The notes under the pieces are model-generated. The model was not told the origin of the DNA. It saw only the letters and a program-made list of their open reading frames with translations, and searched no databases. From NCBI RefSeq assembly GCF_041438805.1, contig NZ_CP109190.1:310001-374000 (forward strand): 64,000 nt of DNA. Direction: 5' to 3'. The translations under genes were made by a program, and so were the position numbers. This document shows positions 1 to 8,961 of this stretch, piece after piece (the stretch's first letter is position 1; each line of letters begins with the position of its first letter). This stretch comes from Streptomyces sp. NBC_01707 (GTDB taxonomy: Bacteria > Actinomycetota > Actinomycetes > Streptomycetales > Streptomycetaceae).

Positions 1-298
1 TCACGAAACTGACGTCCCAGCATACTCTGATGGGCCAGCACATCAGAGGATGCCACCTTGAAATGTGCAATACCGATGAGCCGACGGGCCCCGACCATCA
101 GAGGGAATTAACGTAATCGATAAATGACCTACATGGCTGACGCATGAGGTGGTCTGTCGCGGGGAGATCAGGCAACAAGCGATTTTGAGGAAGACACCTC
201 ACGGTGCTAACTCGTCAAGTCGGCGACCGATACCTTCGAACACCGCTTGGCTGCGGAGCCTGTGATGACGCGGTCTCGATGAGCGAACCAGAACCAAC
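1..298. other. No gene recognised
   Basis: No open frame here looks like a real protein. The stretch is less GC-rich than the rest of the window and lies downstream of the broken gene at 299-629. Confidence 0.5.
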
Positions 299-629
299 TC
301 ACTCCAGGTAGAGAGCGGCCAAACGCGGCAGTCGGCAAGCCATCTCGTCTCGGTCATCGAAGTCGAAGTTCCAGGACGAGTCGAGCTCGGGGTGTCGGAT
401 GGTGAACGCCTCGGCAGGGAGCTGCTCGCCGGTCGCCGTGATGTGTGCGTTCCAGGCAATGCTCAGCACGTCCTCGCCGTCCAGGTCCAGGCCGTCGGCC
501 GCCGAGGTCATGACGTGGCTGCGGCGGGACGACACCGGTGGTGACCCGGCGTCCCTTGCCGGTGGGCAGGCCGTCCCAGTGCTTCTCCTCCACGACCCGC
601 ACCCCTCGGTCAACTGCCCGCGGGTGCAT
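299..629 (-). pseudogene. C-terminal fragment of an unrecognised protein
   Basis: The final ~63 codons before the stop at 299 read like a real protein tail (LDGEDVLSIAWNAHITATG, later SSWNFDFDDRDEMACRL). The preceding part makes more sense in another frame (RGVRVVEEKHWDGLPTGKGR), so a frameshift is likely near 500-520. The 5' part is missing, and the IS5-type element at 723-1609 starts about 95 bases upstream, so the insertion may have removed or separated the start. I do not recognise the family. It is best treated as a gene remnant. Confidence 0.35.
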
Positions 630-722
630 GGCCAGCAGCGTCTCCCCGCCGACGTCGGGAGCGTTCGGGTTACGGATCTGGCTGACGGAACCGCCAGTCT
701 GCGTGAAGTCGGAGGATTCTTA

Positions 723-1609
723 CTGATCGTTTCAGAATGAGGTTCGGAGTCGTCTCAAGCAGATGATGCTGCAGGCGAGTTGGAGCAGTCCGAGGTGGAG
801 GTCGGCGCGTATCTCGTAGCGGGTGCGGAGGCGTTTGAACTGGTGGAGCCAGGCGAAGGTGCGCTCGACGACCCATCGGGTCTTGCCCAGGCCGGAGCCG
901 TGCGGGACACCGCGGCGGGCGATCTTGGGTGTGATCCCCCGAGCGCGGACGAGACGCCTGTACTTGTCGTAGTCGTAGCCGCGGTCGGCGAAGAGCCGCC
1001 GAGGCCGGTGGCGGGGCCGGCCGCGCAGGCCACGGATGTGGGGTATGGCGTCCAGCAGTGGCATGAGCTGGGTGACGTCGTGGCGGTTTCCGCTGGTCAA
1101 AGAGACGGCGAGCGGGGTGCCGTGTCGGTCGACGATCAGGTGGTGTTTGCTTCCGGGCCGGGCCCGGTCGACCGGCGAAGGTCCGGTGTGAGCCCCCCTT
1201 TGAGGGCTCTGACGTGCGAGCCGTCGATTGCGGCGTCGTCCATGTCCAGCAAGCCGGTAGCCCGCAGTTCGGCCAGCAGCACCTCGTGCAGCCGGGGCCA
1301 GACACCGGCCTCGGTCCAGTCCCGCAGACGCCGCCAGGCCGTCACCCCGCTGCAGCCGACCTGTTCCGCAGGGACATCCCGCCAGCTCACGCTCTTGCAC
1401 AGCACATAGACGATGCCCCGCAGAGCAGCACGGTCATCCGCCGGCAACCGCCCGGGATACCGATACCGCCGAGGCGCACGGGCCGGCAACAGCGGCGCCA
1501 CACGTTCCCACAAGTCATCAGGCACAAGATCAACAGGCACTCACCAGATCCTGCCGAAACAACACCCAACTGCCAAGCCCCACACCAAACTTCATTCTGA
1601 AACGATCAG
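723..1609 (-). mobile_element. IS5-family insertion sequence (IS427/IS1031-like), complete
   Basis: The element is 887 bp. It is bounded by perfect 18-bp inverted repeats, CTGATCGTTTCAGAATGA at 723-740 and its reverse complement at 1592-1609. Both ends are flanked by the trinucleotide TTA (720-722 and 1610-1612), which fits the TNA target duplication known for this IS5 subgroup. The transposase is in two overlapping frames. The right end sits exactly at the 3' end of an older IS5 transposase relic, so this is an insertion next to or into another IS. Confidence 0.93.
732..1540 (-). CDS. IS5-family transposase, two frames joined by -1 frameshift
   Basis: The first frame starts at 1540 (MPVDLVPDDLWERVAPLLP) and carries the N-terminal DUF4096-like domain of IS5 transposases, then stops at 1136. 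The second frame reads on to 732 and carries the catalytic part: GSKHHLIVDRHGTPLAV, ADRGYDYDKYRRLVRARGI, and the C-terminal E region WVVERTFAWLHQFKRLRTR. A run read on the minus strand as AAAGGGGGG (1193-1201) lies where the frames meet. Slipping back one base joins ALKGG to AHTGP, as expected for programmed -1 frameshifting in IS427-type elements. With intact ends it may still be active. The DDE domain cuts and joins the element ends. Confidence 0.88.
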
Positions 1610-1612
1610 TTA

Positions 1613-1717
1613 GGCCAGTTGTGACAGCCGACGCCAGCAGATCAGTGTGCATCCGAGGACGAGGAATGCTTCGTGGATGTCGTCGCGGATCCCCCAACGG
1701 ATGCGCAGGCGGTCGTT
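1613..1717 (-). pseudogene. IS5 transposase C-terminal relic
   Basis: About 35 codons match the typical end of another IS5-group transposase: DRLRIRWGIRDDIHEAFLVL followed by GCTLICWRRL. No upstream transposase domain remains. Its stop codon is the TTA target duplication (read as TAA) of the neighbouring IS at 723-1609. It marks an older insertion that was mostly lost before the present IS arrived. Confidence 0.65.
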
Positions 1718-1850
1718 GCCGACACAGGAGCTGCAGCGCTCCGCCTGAGCGCACCGCTCGATGGAAGTGCCTGAACACGGTTGGCACCTCATTGGCCTAC
1801 ACGACATGGCTCTCAGCGGATAACTCAGATCCCATACGGGACAACCTCAG

Positions 1851-2324
1851 TTGATCGATGAAACTGTGCTCTCCCGAGCAACCTGCTCGACTACGCGCGG
1901 CCATAGAGTCCACCTTCGTGCACCAGCCCCCGACGGTCGCCGCGTGACCGTCCTTCCGTCCTCCCTCACCTCACAGGGCGACCTGCACCGGCTCGCCGGA
2001 CGGTTCACCGCCCGGCACTCAGCCCTGCACCTGCGCGTGAACAATGCCGGCTCACACTTCCGCAAGCGGAAGCTCAACGCCGACGGCATCGAGATGCACA
2101 TCGTCATCGACTATCTCGCCGCGTTCACGCCGACCAAGCTGCCGCTCTGCCCGCTGCGGGCCGACACGCCTTCACGCGTGGTCAACGTCGAATCGATGGC
2201 CTTGGAAGACACTCGCATGGTCAGGTTCGGCGGCGAGCCCCGGCCGCCCCGCATCGACCCGGCTCTCGACGACCTCAGGAGCCTCAACGCGGCACCGGGC
2301 TGGAAGCCGCTCGACCTAGCTTGA
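1851..2324 (+). pseudogene. Short-chain dehydrogenase/reductase, decayed and truncated
   Basis: The readable middle part shows classical SDR features: a strand-turn region GDLHRLAGRF, the NNAG motif (RVNNAGSHFRKRKLNADGIE) and the following helix HIVIDYLAAFTPTKLPL, then SRVVNVESMAL. The N-terminal Rossmann glycine motif is missing or frameshifted. The 3' end is cut by the IS701-type element, whose CTAG target lies at 2316-2319, so the final residues and the stop come from the IS. No YxxxK active site is retained. It was probably an NAD(P)-dependent oxidoreductase. Confidence 0.65.
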
Positions 2325-3924
2325 TCTTTAACCTGTGCGGCGGGGTCGTGGTGTCGCGGACTTCTTGGTTCTCGGTTTCGTGGTGTCTGTTTTGCGGACT
2401 GTGTGCACGTCGTGGCGTGGGGTGGGCCGGGTGCTCTTGCGGCCTGGGGGTCGTCCGGGGCCGGCGCGGACGGTTTTCGGTGCTTGGGCCGGGCAGGCGG
2501 CCTTCGGGCGGATGTGCCGAAAAGCGCGTCGGACGCGGGCAGGCGTGAGCCTGTCCGGCGGGCTCGGTTTCTCCCACGGCCGTCGGAGATCGGCTGCCAG
2601 CGGGCGGGCGAGACGGAGTTGGGTGTAGACGGCGAGGATGAGCCAGGTCCAGCGGTCGGCTGCTTCGGGGGTGCGGATCTTCGGGCAGGTCCAGCCGAGG
2701 GTCTGTTTGAACAGGCGGAAGGTGTGCTCGATGTCGAAGCGCCGCAGGTATGCCTGCCAGAGGCGGTCGGCGTCGGCGGGGGTGGCGTCGGTGCCGGACC
2801 ACCACAGCCAGACCGGCTTCGGGGTGGCTCCGCTGGGCAGGTGGTCGATGTCCAGACGGATCACGGTTCCCTCCACGATCGGGAGGGTGCCGTCCGCTGC
2901 GGCCCAGGACGAGCGGTGGGTCAGCTTGGGGTGCAGGCGGTCCCAGGAACGGGCCCTGGCGGTGCCGTAGAGACGTGTGTCGGTGACGGTCTCGGTGTCC
3001 GGGCTGCCCCAGGTGTCAGGCCGCCCGAAGACGAACTCGCCACCGTGTCGGGGCGGCCGGCCCCGGGTGTGCGGCTGCCGGGACGGGACGGCTCGACGCA
3101 GGACCCGGTCCGAACGCATCCGGGCCAGGACCTGCACCGGCAGGTCCTCCAGGAGGAAGGCGAGGCGGGGTGCGTCGTATCCGGCGTCCGCGACGATGAG
3201 GATGTCCGGGTCGCCGGTGGACCACTGTCCGGCCGTGATGAGCCGTTCGACCAGGTCACGCAGCTGCTGGGCGGTGACGGTGGCGGTGTCATCCCCGGTG
3301 CCAGACGAAGTGCGTCCAGCGGTGCGGTCCACGAACTGCGGCCGGGCTCGAGCGCGCAGACGATCGAGTACGGCCAGCCGGGGACAGGGATGTGCTGGTC
3401 CTTGCCCCGCCCGTAGGTGTGGCACAGGATCCGCTGGGGTGAGGTGTGGGCGTCGGGACGCAGCCAGCAGGTGACGTCGACGGCCAGGACCAGCCGGCCG
3501 TCGACGGCCCGCGGAAGCGGCACCTTGGCCAGTGCCCACCGGAGCCGGCCCGGCATCGACCCGTCCACGGGCCACCGCGGCGTAGAGGCCGCCATGACCA
3601 CGGCGGTGTTCGCCCACCAACGACAGTTCGACCAGAGAGCTCACCGGCCCGTCACCGCACAAGACGGCATCAGCCAGCTCGAACAAGGCGTCCGAACGAG
3701 CGGTGAGACAGGAGTAGAACTCACCCCGGAAGCATGACAGTTGCGCCAACGGCTCTTGCTGGGCATCACGATGCAGCAAACTCAGCCTCGCGGCCTTCGT
3801 GCTGGACGTGTGTGTTCCTTGGTCGGAACACATGTTCAAACGAAGGCCGCTCTGGCGTACGCCGATTACCGAACCGAGCGATCAAGTTCGACGCACGATT
3901 CGACGCCGGATGTTAAAGATCAAG
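2320..3924 (-). mobile_element. IS701-family insertion sequence
   Basis: The element is about 1605 bp. Perfect inverted repeats lie at its ends, CTTGATCTTTAAC at 2320-2332 and its complement at 3912-3924. The tetranucleotide CTAG flanks both ends (2316-2319 and 3925-3928), as expected for the YTAR duplications of IS701-type elements. It interrupts the SDR relic on the left. The internal transposase gene carries two frame lesions, so the copy may not move on its own. Confidence 0.85.
2328..3839 (-). pseudogene. IS701/IS4-like transposase with two compensating frameshifts
   Basis: The N-terminus (SCFRGEFYSCLTARSDALFE) and the C-terminal two thirds (VTAQQLRDLVERLITAGQW, DILIVADAGYDAPRLAFLLE, RRFDIEHTFRLFKQTLGWT) are in one frame. 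Between about 3550 and 3300 the correct protein lies in a neighbouring frame: RLRWALAKVPLPRAVDGRLV, LAVDVTCWLRPDAHTSPQR, YGRGKDQHIPVPGWPYSIV. The frame shifts out near GRVDAG and back in before DDTATV, so the continuous ORF carries about 80 wrong residues that include one catalytic Asp. The family is a long DDE transposase common in Streptomyces. Sequencing error is the alternative to true decay. Confidence 0.8.
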
Positions 3925-3989
3925 CTAGGGCCTGTTGCGAAAGTGGAGTTGTCGGGCTGGATGTGCTCGGCGGCAAGTACCGTTTCTTG

Positions 3990-4670
3990 TCAGGCTCGGG
4001 AGGGTCGTTGCCCCTGGGGACTGTCTGTTGCAATCGGGAGGCTGCGCAGTGTCAGTGCAGCCGGTGGGGGCAGCGGTTTGTTGGCCGGGTCGGTGCGGAA
4101 CGACTGGAGCAGATAGGCCACCAGGCGCCGGGACGCTGCACCGTCATCCGGTAGGGCGGTCGCCAGACCGCAGTGTGCCAATAGGACCACGGCGAGGTCG
4201 GAAGGGTGAAAATCGGACCGTAGCGCGCCCGACGCCTGGGCCCTGCGTACCAGAGTCGTGAAGTCCCGCTCGGCTCGTTGCCGGGACTGCGCGTGTTCCG
4301 ACGCGGTTTCCGGGAAGGCCGCGACGAACGCGGCCGGGAACCCGCGTTCCTCCCGTTGCAGAGCGCAGACCGTCTCGACCAGCTGCTGGAAACCCTGCCA
4401 CGGGTCAGGGGCGGCCAGAGCCTCGGTGAGCGCCCGCGCGCAGGTCTCCATCTGCTGCGCGAACGCGCCTCTCACCAGGGCGTCCCGGGTCGGGAAATGC
4501 CGGTACAGCGTTGCCACGCCGACCCCGGCCCGTCGGGCCACGGTCGCCATCGGGGCGTCGATCCCGTGCTCCGCAAAGACCGCACGGGCGGCGACGAGGA
4601 CGCGCTCTCGGTTGCGCCGGGCATCCGCCCGCACCCCGTCCCGGGCTGTGATCCGAGAGGATTCCGCCAT
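3990..4670 (-). CDS. TetR/AcrR-family transcriptional regulator
   Basis: 226 residues from the ATG at 4670 (MAESSRITARDG); GAGAG precedes it as a weak ribosome site. A start at 4712 would run through the inverted repeat at 4693-4714, so the shorter start is preferred. The N-terminal HTH is clear: RERVLVAARAVFAEHGID, then TVARRAGVGVATLYRHFPTR. The C-terminal ligand domain resembles those of repressors controlling adjacent reductases. It is divergent from the reductase at 4772 and presumably represses that gene and itself through the shared palindrome. Confidence 0.88.
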   Translation of the reverse strand: MAESSRITARDGVRADARRNRERVLVAARAVFAEHGIDAPMATVARRAGVGVATLYRHFPTRDALVRGAFAQQMETCARALTEALAAPDPWQGFQQLVETVCALQREERGFPAAFVAAFPETASEHAQSRQRAERDFTTLVRRAQASGALRSDFHPSDLAVVLLAHCGLATALPDDGAASRRLVAYLLQSFRTDPANKPLPPPAALTLRSLPIATDSPQGQRPSRA

Positions 4671-4692
4671 CACTGTCTCTCGCTTCCGGTCC

Positions 4693-4714
4693 AAGCGGAC
4701 GATTGCGTCCACTT
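4693..4714. promoter_or_regulatory. Probable TetR operator
   Basis: AAGCGGACG (4693-4701) and CGTCCACTT (4706-4714) form an inverted repeat with 8 of 9 positions paired around a 4-base spacer. It lies between the divergent TetR gene and the reductase, the normal place for such an operator. Confidence 0.55.
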
Positions 4715-4771
4715 AAGAGCTTACGGTCGATGCCAGATCCCTGTACGGCCCCCGGCGGCAAAGGCAGAACG

Positions 4772-5737
4772 ATGAACGACCGCATGATGAAGGCAGTCCT
4801 CTACGACCGCTATGGCGGCCCCGATGTGCTCTACACGGGCTGCGTGCCACGCCCTGAGCCGGCCACCGGCGAGGTCCTTGTGAAGGTGCGCGCGTTCAGC
4901 GTCAACGGCGGCGAACTGGCAGCACGTGCCGGCCGTCTCCGCCTCCTGAGCGGCCGGAAATTCCCCAAGCGCGTCGGCTTGGACTTCACCGGCGAGGTCG
5001 CCGCACTGGGCGCCGGAGTCACCCGGTTCGCGGCAGGCGACCGCGTATGGGGGGTCTTGGGCCGCACCTCCGGGTTCGGCAGCGCCGCCGAGTACGTGAC
5101 CGTACCCGCTGAGCGGGTCGGCCGGCTCCCCGACGGCCTTGACCTGGTGGACGCCGCCGCGCTGCCGGTAGCCACCACGGCCATCACCGCGCTGCGGGAC
5201 AAAGCCGGGCTGCGCCCCGGCGAACGACTCCTCGTCCGGGGTGCTTCGGGCGGTGTCGGCAACGCCGCCGTCCAGCTCGGACGGGCGTACGGCGCCGAGG
5301 TCACGGCCCTGGCCCGTGCAGCCAACCTCGACTTCGTCCGCGGGCTCGGCGCGCACAAAGCCGTCGACCACAGGACCGTGCGGCCGGCGGAACTGGGCCG
5401 CTTCGACGTGGTCCTGGACACCGCGGGGACCGACCTGCGGGCCTTCCGGCGCCTACTGAATCCGGGCGGGCGCATGGTCACCATCGCCTTCGACCTGAAA
5501 CGGCCCGCGGCGTCGCTCGGCTACCTCGCGGCCAGCACGGTCCACGGACACGGCCGGGTGCGTTTCTTCAGCGGCAACCCCACGCGGGCGGACTTCGACG
5601 ACCTCGCCCGCCATGTGGTCGAGGGCAACCTAAGCCCTGCGGTGGACACGGTCTTCCCCCTGGAGGAGACAGCAGCGGCACACCAGGCGCTGGAAGCGGG
5701 CGGCGTCCAGGGCAAGTACGTGGTCAGGGTCGCGTAG
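4772..5737 (+). CDS. Medium-chain NADP-dependent oxidoreductase (quinone reductase-like)
   Basis: 321 residues. The ATG at 4772 (MNDRMMKAVLYDRYGGPDVL) fits the family start. The N-terminal GroES-like fold carries GLDFTGEVAALGAGVTRF and GDRVWGV. The NADPH-binding Rossmann motif is GERLLVRGASGGVGNAAVQL, and the C-terminus ends with the usual GVQGKYVVRVA. It lacks the zinc ligands of alcohol dehydrogenases, so a zinc-free quinone/enone reductase is the best guess; the substrate is unknown. It is divergent from a TetR gene that probably controls it. The IS at 5741 begins only 3 bases after the stop. Confidence 0.88.
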   Translation: MNDRMMKAVLYDRYGGPDVLYTGCVPRPEPATGEVLVKVRAFSVNGGELAARAGRLRLLSGRKFPKRVGLDFTGEVAALGAGVTRFAAGDRVWGVLGRTSGFGSAAEYVTVPAERVGRLPDGLDLVDAAALPVATTAITALRDKAGLRPGERLLVRGASGGVGNAAVQLGRAYGAEVTALARAANLDFVRGLGAHKAVDHRTVRPAELGRFDVVLDTAGTDLRAFRRLLNPGGRMVTIAFDLKRPAASLGYLAASTVHGHGRVRFFSGNPTRADFDDLARHVVEGNLSPAVDTVFPLEETAAAHQALEAGGVQGKYVVRVA

Positions 5738-5740
5738 GAC

Positions 5741-6644
5741 GGCTGTGGAGGTGCTGATCACAGCCACTCGTTGATGGCAGCGATGAGGACGGTCGCCTCG
5801 TAGCGGACCGCCAGCTTGTCGTATCGCGTGGCGACGGTGCGGTGCCTCTTGAGACGGTTGATCCCACACTCGACCGCGTGCCGCTGTTTGTAGTCGTCCT
5901 TGTCGAACTTCGGCGGCCGGCCGCCACGCGATCCACGCTTGAGACGGTTGCGCGCCTGGTCGGCTTTGTCGGGGATAGTGCAGCGGATTCCGCGGCGGCG
6001 CAGGTAAGCGCGGTTTCTGCGGGAGGCGTATGCCTTGTCAGCGCGGACTCGATGGGGACGGACACGTGACCGCCCCGGCCCAATGCGGGGCACGCGGATC
6101 TTCTCCAGGACGGGTTCGAACTGCGGCGAGTCCCCGCGCTGCCCAGCGGTCACCACGATCGACATGGGCTTTTGGCCCTGCTCGACGGCCAGGTGCAGTT
6201 TGGTGGTGAACCCGCCGCGTGAGCGTCCCAGCCCGTGATCACCAGGCTCGGTGAAGATGCCGCCTGGTGGTTCTTTCCGTGAGTCACCCCGCTTGCGGGC
6301 CCCGGCCCCGTGCTGATGGGCACGGCATACCGTGGAGTCGACGCTCAGGTCCCACGTGATCGCGCCTTTCGCGTCGGCCAGGGACTGGGGCTGGGTGAGT
6401 ATCCGGTGCCAGGTGCCGTTCCGCGGAACAGGTCGTAGACCCTGTTCCATGGTCCGTACTCGACGGGCACGTCCCGCCATGGAACTCCCGTCCGGACACG
6501 AAACCGTATGCCGTCGATCAGCTGCCGCCGAGGCCAGACGGGTGGCCGCCCCGTCCTGGCACCCTTCGGCAACACCGGCTCCAGCACCGCCCATTGCTCG
6601 TCCGTGAGATCTCCCCGACCCATGAACGGTGATCATTCACAGCC
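5741..6644 (-). mobile_element. IS5-family insertion sequence, degenerate
   Basis: About 904 bp. The ends share GGCTGTG (5741-5747) and CACAGCC (6638-6644), with further partial similarity inward (GCTGATCAC on the left, GTGATCATTC on the right). No clear target duplication was found. The transposase inside is frameshifted. It lies between the reductase stop and a TetR gene. Confidence 0.72.
5758..6623 (-). pseudogene. IS5-family transposase, frameshifted
   Basis: Starts at 6623 ([20 protein letters not shown]) with the DUF4096 domain. The remainder is in a second frame with [40 protein letters not shown], the D region [18 protein letters not shown] and the E region [19 protein letters not shown]. 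The frames part at [13 protein letters not shown] near 6430, where relatives have a few extra residues. This suggests a small deletion of about 10 bases rather than a programmed slip, so the copy is probably inactive. Confidence 0.78.
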
Positions 6645-6848
6645 CAAGACCTACTTTCGATGCACGGCCTACGCCAAGGCGAGGACGCTCCCCCGGTTTC
6701 GGTTCGGGCGGGGCCGGCGCGGTTCGCCGTCCCCGTGCTCGGCCTTTGAGCGCCGGCTTGCCCTACGACTCTCGCGCGCCTTCCAGTCCGGCAGCTGACC
6801 GCGCCTCGGCTCACTCGGCGCTGAACGCGGCCGGTCGCACCCCGACCG

Positions 6849-7544
6849 CTACGCGCTGGGCGGCGAGCACTCGATGTCGGGGACCGTCGTGGCCCCCGAA
6901 GGCGCCTGGTCGGGGGCGGGTGCGGCGCCTTCCTCGAGCCCACGGGCGGCATGGACCCGCAGCAGTCCTTCGATGCCGCGCAGCAAGGTCTCGCCGGCCA
7001 GGACCGGGTCGCCGAGGTAGCCGGCGCTCATCGCGCCGTCGCGGAGCATGACGAAGTGCCGCCCGGCGTACTCGGCGGACGCGTCCGTGATCTCGGCGAA
7101 CAGGCCGGTAATCGTCTGCAGGAACCACTCGCGGTGCTGCACGACGGCCCGGTGGACCGGATGGTCGGGGGCCGGGAATTCCGCTGCCGCGTTGAGAAAG
7201 GCGCATCCGCGGTAGCCGGGCAGGCGGATCTGCTCGACCAGGGACGCACCGATGCCTCGCAGGATGCCGTCGGTCGGCGCGTCCGCGGCCATCAGGGCGC
7301 CGATCTGGGTGCGGATCGCCTGGTCGACACTTCCGATGTAGGCCACGGCCAGGTCTTCTTTGCTGCGGAAGTGGCGGTAGAAGGTGGCGTTGGTGACCTT
7401 CGCCTCGGCGACCAGGCGGTCGACGCCCACCGTGTGAATGCCCTCGGCGTAGAAGAGCTGCCCGGCGGTCCTCAGGAGCCGCCCTCGGGCCTCTGAGACT
7501 CTCTTGCCGGTGCCGGCTTCCGTCTGTGTCATGTCGCTCATCAT
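6849..7544 (-). CDS. TetR/AcrR-family transcriptional regulator
   Basis: 231 residues. The HTH spans about residues 18-65: GRLLRTAGQLFYAEGIHTVG and AKVTNATFYRHFRSKEDLA. The C-terminal domain (EQIRLPGYRGCAFLNAAAEF, PVHRAVVQHREWFLQTITGL) is of the TetR_C type whose CAFLN segment recurs in many actinobacterial relatives. It is divergent from the membrane gene at 7710. Three operator-like copies lie within 100 bases of its start, so autoregulation is likely. Confidence 0.9.
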   Translation of the reverse strand: MMSDMTQTEAGTGKRVSEARGRLLRTAGQLFYAEGIHTVGVDRLVAEAKVTNATFYRHFRSKEDLAVAYIGSVDQAIRTQIGALMAADAPTDGILRGIGASLVEQIRLPGYRGCAFLNAAAEFPAPDHPVHRAVVQHREWFLQTITGLFAEITDASAEYAGRHFVMLRDGAMSAGYLGDPVLAGETLLRGIEGLLRVHAARGLEEGAAPAPDQAPSGATTVPDIECSPPSA

Positions 7545-7551
7545 AGCGGAT

Positions 7552-7645
7552 AGAACGATCTCTCTACATCCAATGTAGAACGATCTCTCTTGTTTAAACG
7601 GACAGGGTGTGCCAGGCTGCTAACAAGAGAGATCGTTCTCTCTAC
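7552..7645. promoter_or_regulatory. Triple operator between divergent tetR and membrane gene
   Basis: AGAACGATCTCTCT occurs at 7552-7565 and again at 7577-7590, and its reverse complement AGAGAGATCGTTCT at 7626-7639. The last copy is extended to AGAGAGATCGTTCTCTCT (7626-7643), a palindrome with 7-bp arms. Copies two and three together form an 18-bp inverted repeat separated by 27 bases. Such spacing could allow DNA looping by bound TetR dimers; that is an inference. Confidence 0.7.
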
Positions 7646-7709
7646 TTCGAGGCGTTCCCGCCGCCCGTAACCATCCCCGTACCTCTCCCCGCACTCACTG
7701 GAGAACCCC

Positions 7710-8267
7710 ATGGCATCCGTCGCCTCCGCCGAGCACGTCGACACCGCGCCCGCCCTGCGCCGGCTGTACGTCATCCGCTTCGTCTTCGCCGCCGCGTGGG
7801 CGGTGCTCCTGCTGGTCTCCGGCTCCGACCTCACCACCGGGGCCAAGCTGCTGCTGTTCCTCTATCCCGCCTTCGACGTCGCCGCGGCCGTCGTCGACGC
7901 CAGGTCGGCGCGCGCAGCCGGGCCGGTCAAGGGCCTGTACGCCAACATGGCCATCAGTTCGCTCGCCGCCGTCGGCGTCGCGGTCGCCAGCGCCTCGGGC
8001 GTCGCCGATGTGCTGCGCGTCTGGGGCGCGTGGGCGGTCGTCTCCGGCCTGGTCCAGCTCCTCGTGGGCGTCGCGCGCCGGCCGATGGGCGGCCAGTGGG
8101 CCATGATCGTCAGCGGCGGAATCTCGGTGCTGGCCGGCGCGTCCTTTTTCCGAGGCGCCTCACAGGATGCCCCCTCGCTGACCACCCTCGCCGGCTACGC
8201 CACGCTCGGAGGAATCTTCTTCCTCGTCTCGGCGTTCCGCCTGTCCCGCTCGACCCCCAGGAGCTGA
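7710..8267 (+). CDS. Integral membrane protein, DUF308/HdeD-like
   Basis: 185 residues with about six hydrophobic segments (for example FVFAAAWAVLLLVSG, LLLFLYPAFDVAAAVVD, WGAWAVVSGLVQLLVGVA, GYATLGGIFFLVSAF). The repeated helix pattern and the G(G)QWAMIVSGGISVLAG segment fit the DUF308 family of small membrane proteins, whose biochemical role is unknown. It stands alone downstream of three TetR operator copies, so it is the likely target of the divergent regulator. Confidence 0.75.
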   Translation: MASVASAEHVDTAPALRRLYVIRFVFAAAWAVLLLVSGSDLTTGAKLLLFLYPAFDVAAAVVDARSARAAGPVKGLYANMAISSLAAVGVAVASASGVADVLRVWGAWAVVSGLVQLLVGVARRPMGGQWAMIVSGGISVLAGASFFRGASQDAPSLTTLAGYATLGGIFFLVSAFRLSRSTPRS

Positions 8268-8329
8268 CCGGTGTCGACCGGGGATCGCGGCGAGCGGATG
8301 CCCCGCGCGAGTCCGGACGCGCCCCACAG

Positions 8330-8862
8330 GGCCCGGCTCGGCGACAGTACGGTGCGGCGGACGGCGTTCGGCGCCACGAGGCCGGCCGGGCCGGGGATCT
8401 GAGGGCCGCGGGCGGCCCGGGACCACTCGATCCGACCGGCCCGGCGGGCGGTGGAGCTCGGCGTCGATCACATCGACACGGCCGACGCCTACGGCTTCGG
8501 CATCTCGAGGACGTCCTGCGCGAGGCTCTGCACCCATACCCCGACCGCCCGCTCATCGCCACGAAGGTGGGCCAGATGCAACCGCGGCCCGGCGCATGGG
8601 TGCCGGTCGACCGTCCCGCCTATCTGCGCCACCGGTGCGAGATGAGCCAGCGCCGGCTGGGCGTGGACCGGATCAACCTCCTCCACCTGCACCGCGTGGA
8701 CCCGGACGTGCCCTTCACCGACCAGATCGGCACGATGAAGGAGCTCAGTGACGAGGGCAAGATCGCGCACGTCGGCCCCCTGATGAGCCAGATCCGCAAC
8801 ATGCTGAGCGCCCTCGCCTACGACCACGGCGGGCTGCCCGGCCTGATCGCGCGGAAGCAAAA
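8330..8862 (+). pseudogene. Aldo/keto reductase, decayed
   Basis: The frames together read TVRRTAFGATRPAGPGI, an internal stop, then RRAVELGVDHIDTADAYGFG (the conserved Asp/Tyr region), then after a frameshift near 8500 EDVLREALHPYPDRPLIATK, RRLGVDRINLLHLHRVDPD and GTMKELSDEGKIAHVG. These are family-wide motifs including the catalytic Lys segment (LIATK). The C-terminal third is missing after about 8860, where the sequence changes to an AT-rich promoter-like stretch. At least one stop and one frameshift make it non-functional. Confidence 0.8.
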
Positions 8863-8865
8863 TAA

Positions 8866-8877
8866 GAGCATATGCTC
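8866..8877. promoter_or_regulatory. Perfect 12-bp palindrome upstream of 8962 gene
   Basis: GAGCATATGCTC, followed by the partial repeat TATATGCTGG. It sits in the only AT-rich stretch here, 85 bases before the next start codon, and could be an operator. The regulator is not known. Confidence 0.4.
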
Positions 8878-8961
8878 CTATATGCTGGCCGGGGCTGCCC
8901 TCCCCGGCGGCCCACCCCCCACCAGCCGGCCTTTGGCCGGGATCTTCGAAGGAGACACGAC

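Noticed and set aside
5741..6644. Programmed frameshift in this IS5 transposase
   Set aside because: No slippery run at the junction, and about 10 bases appear to be missing relative to relatives, so a deletion is more likely.
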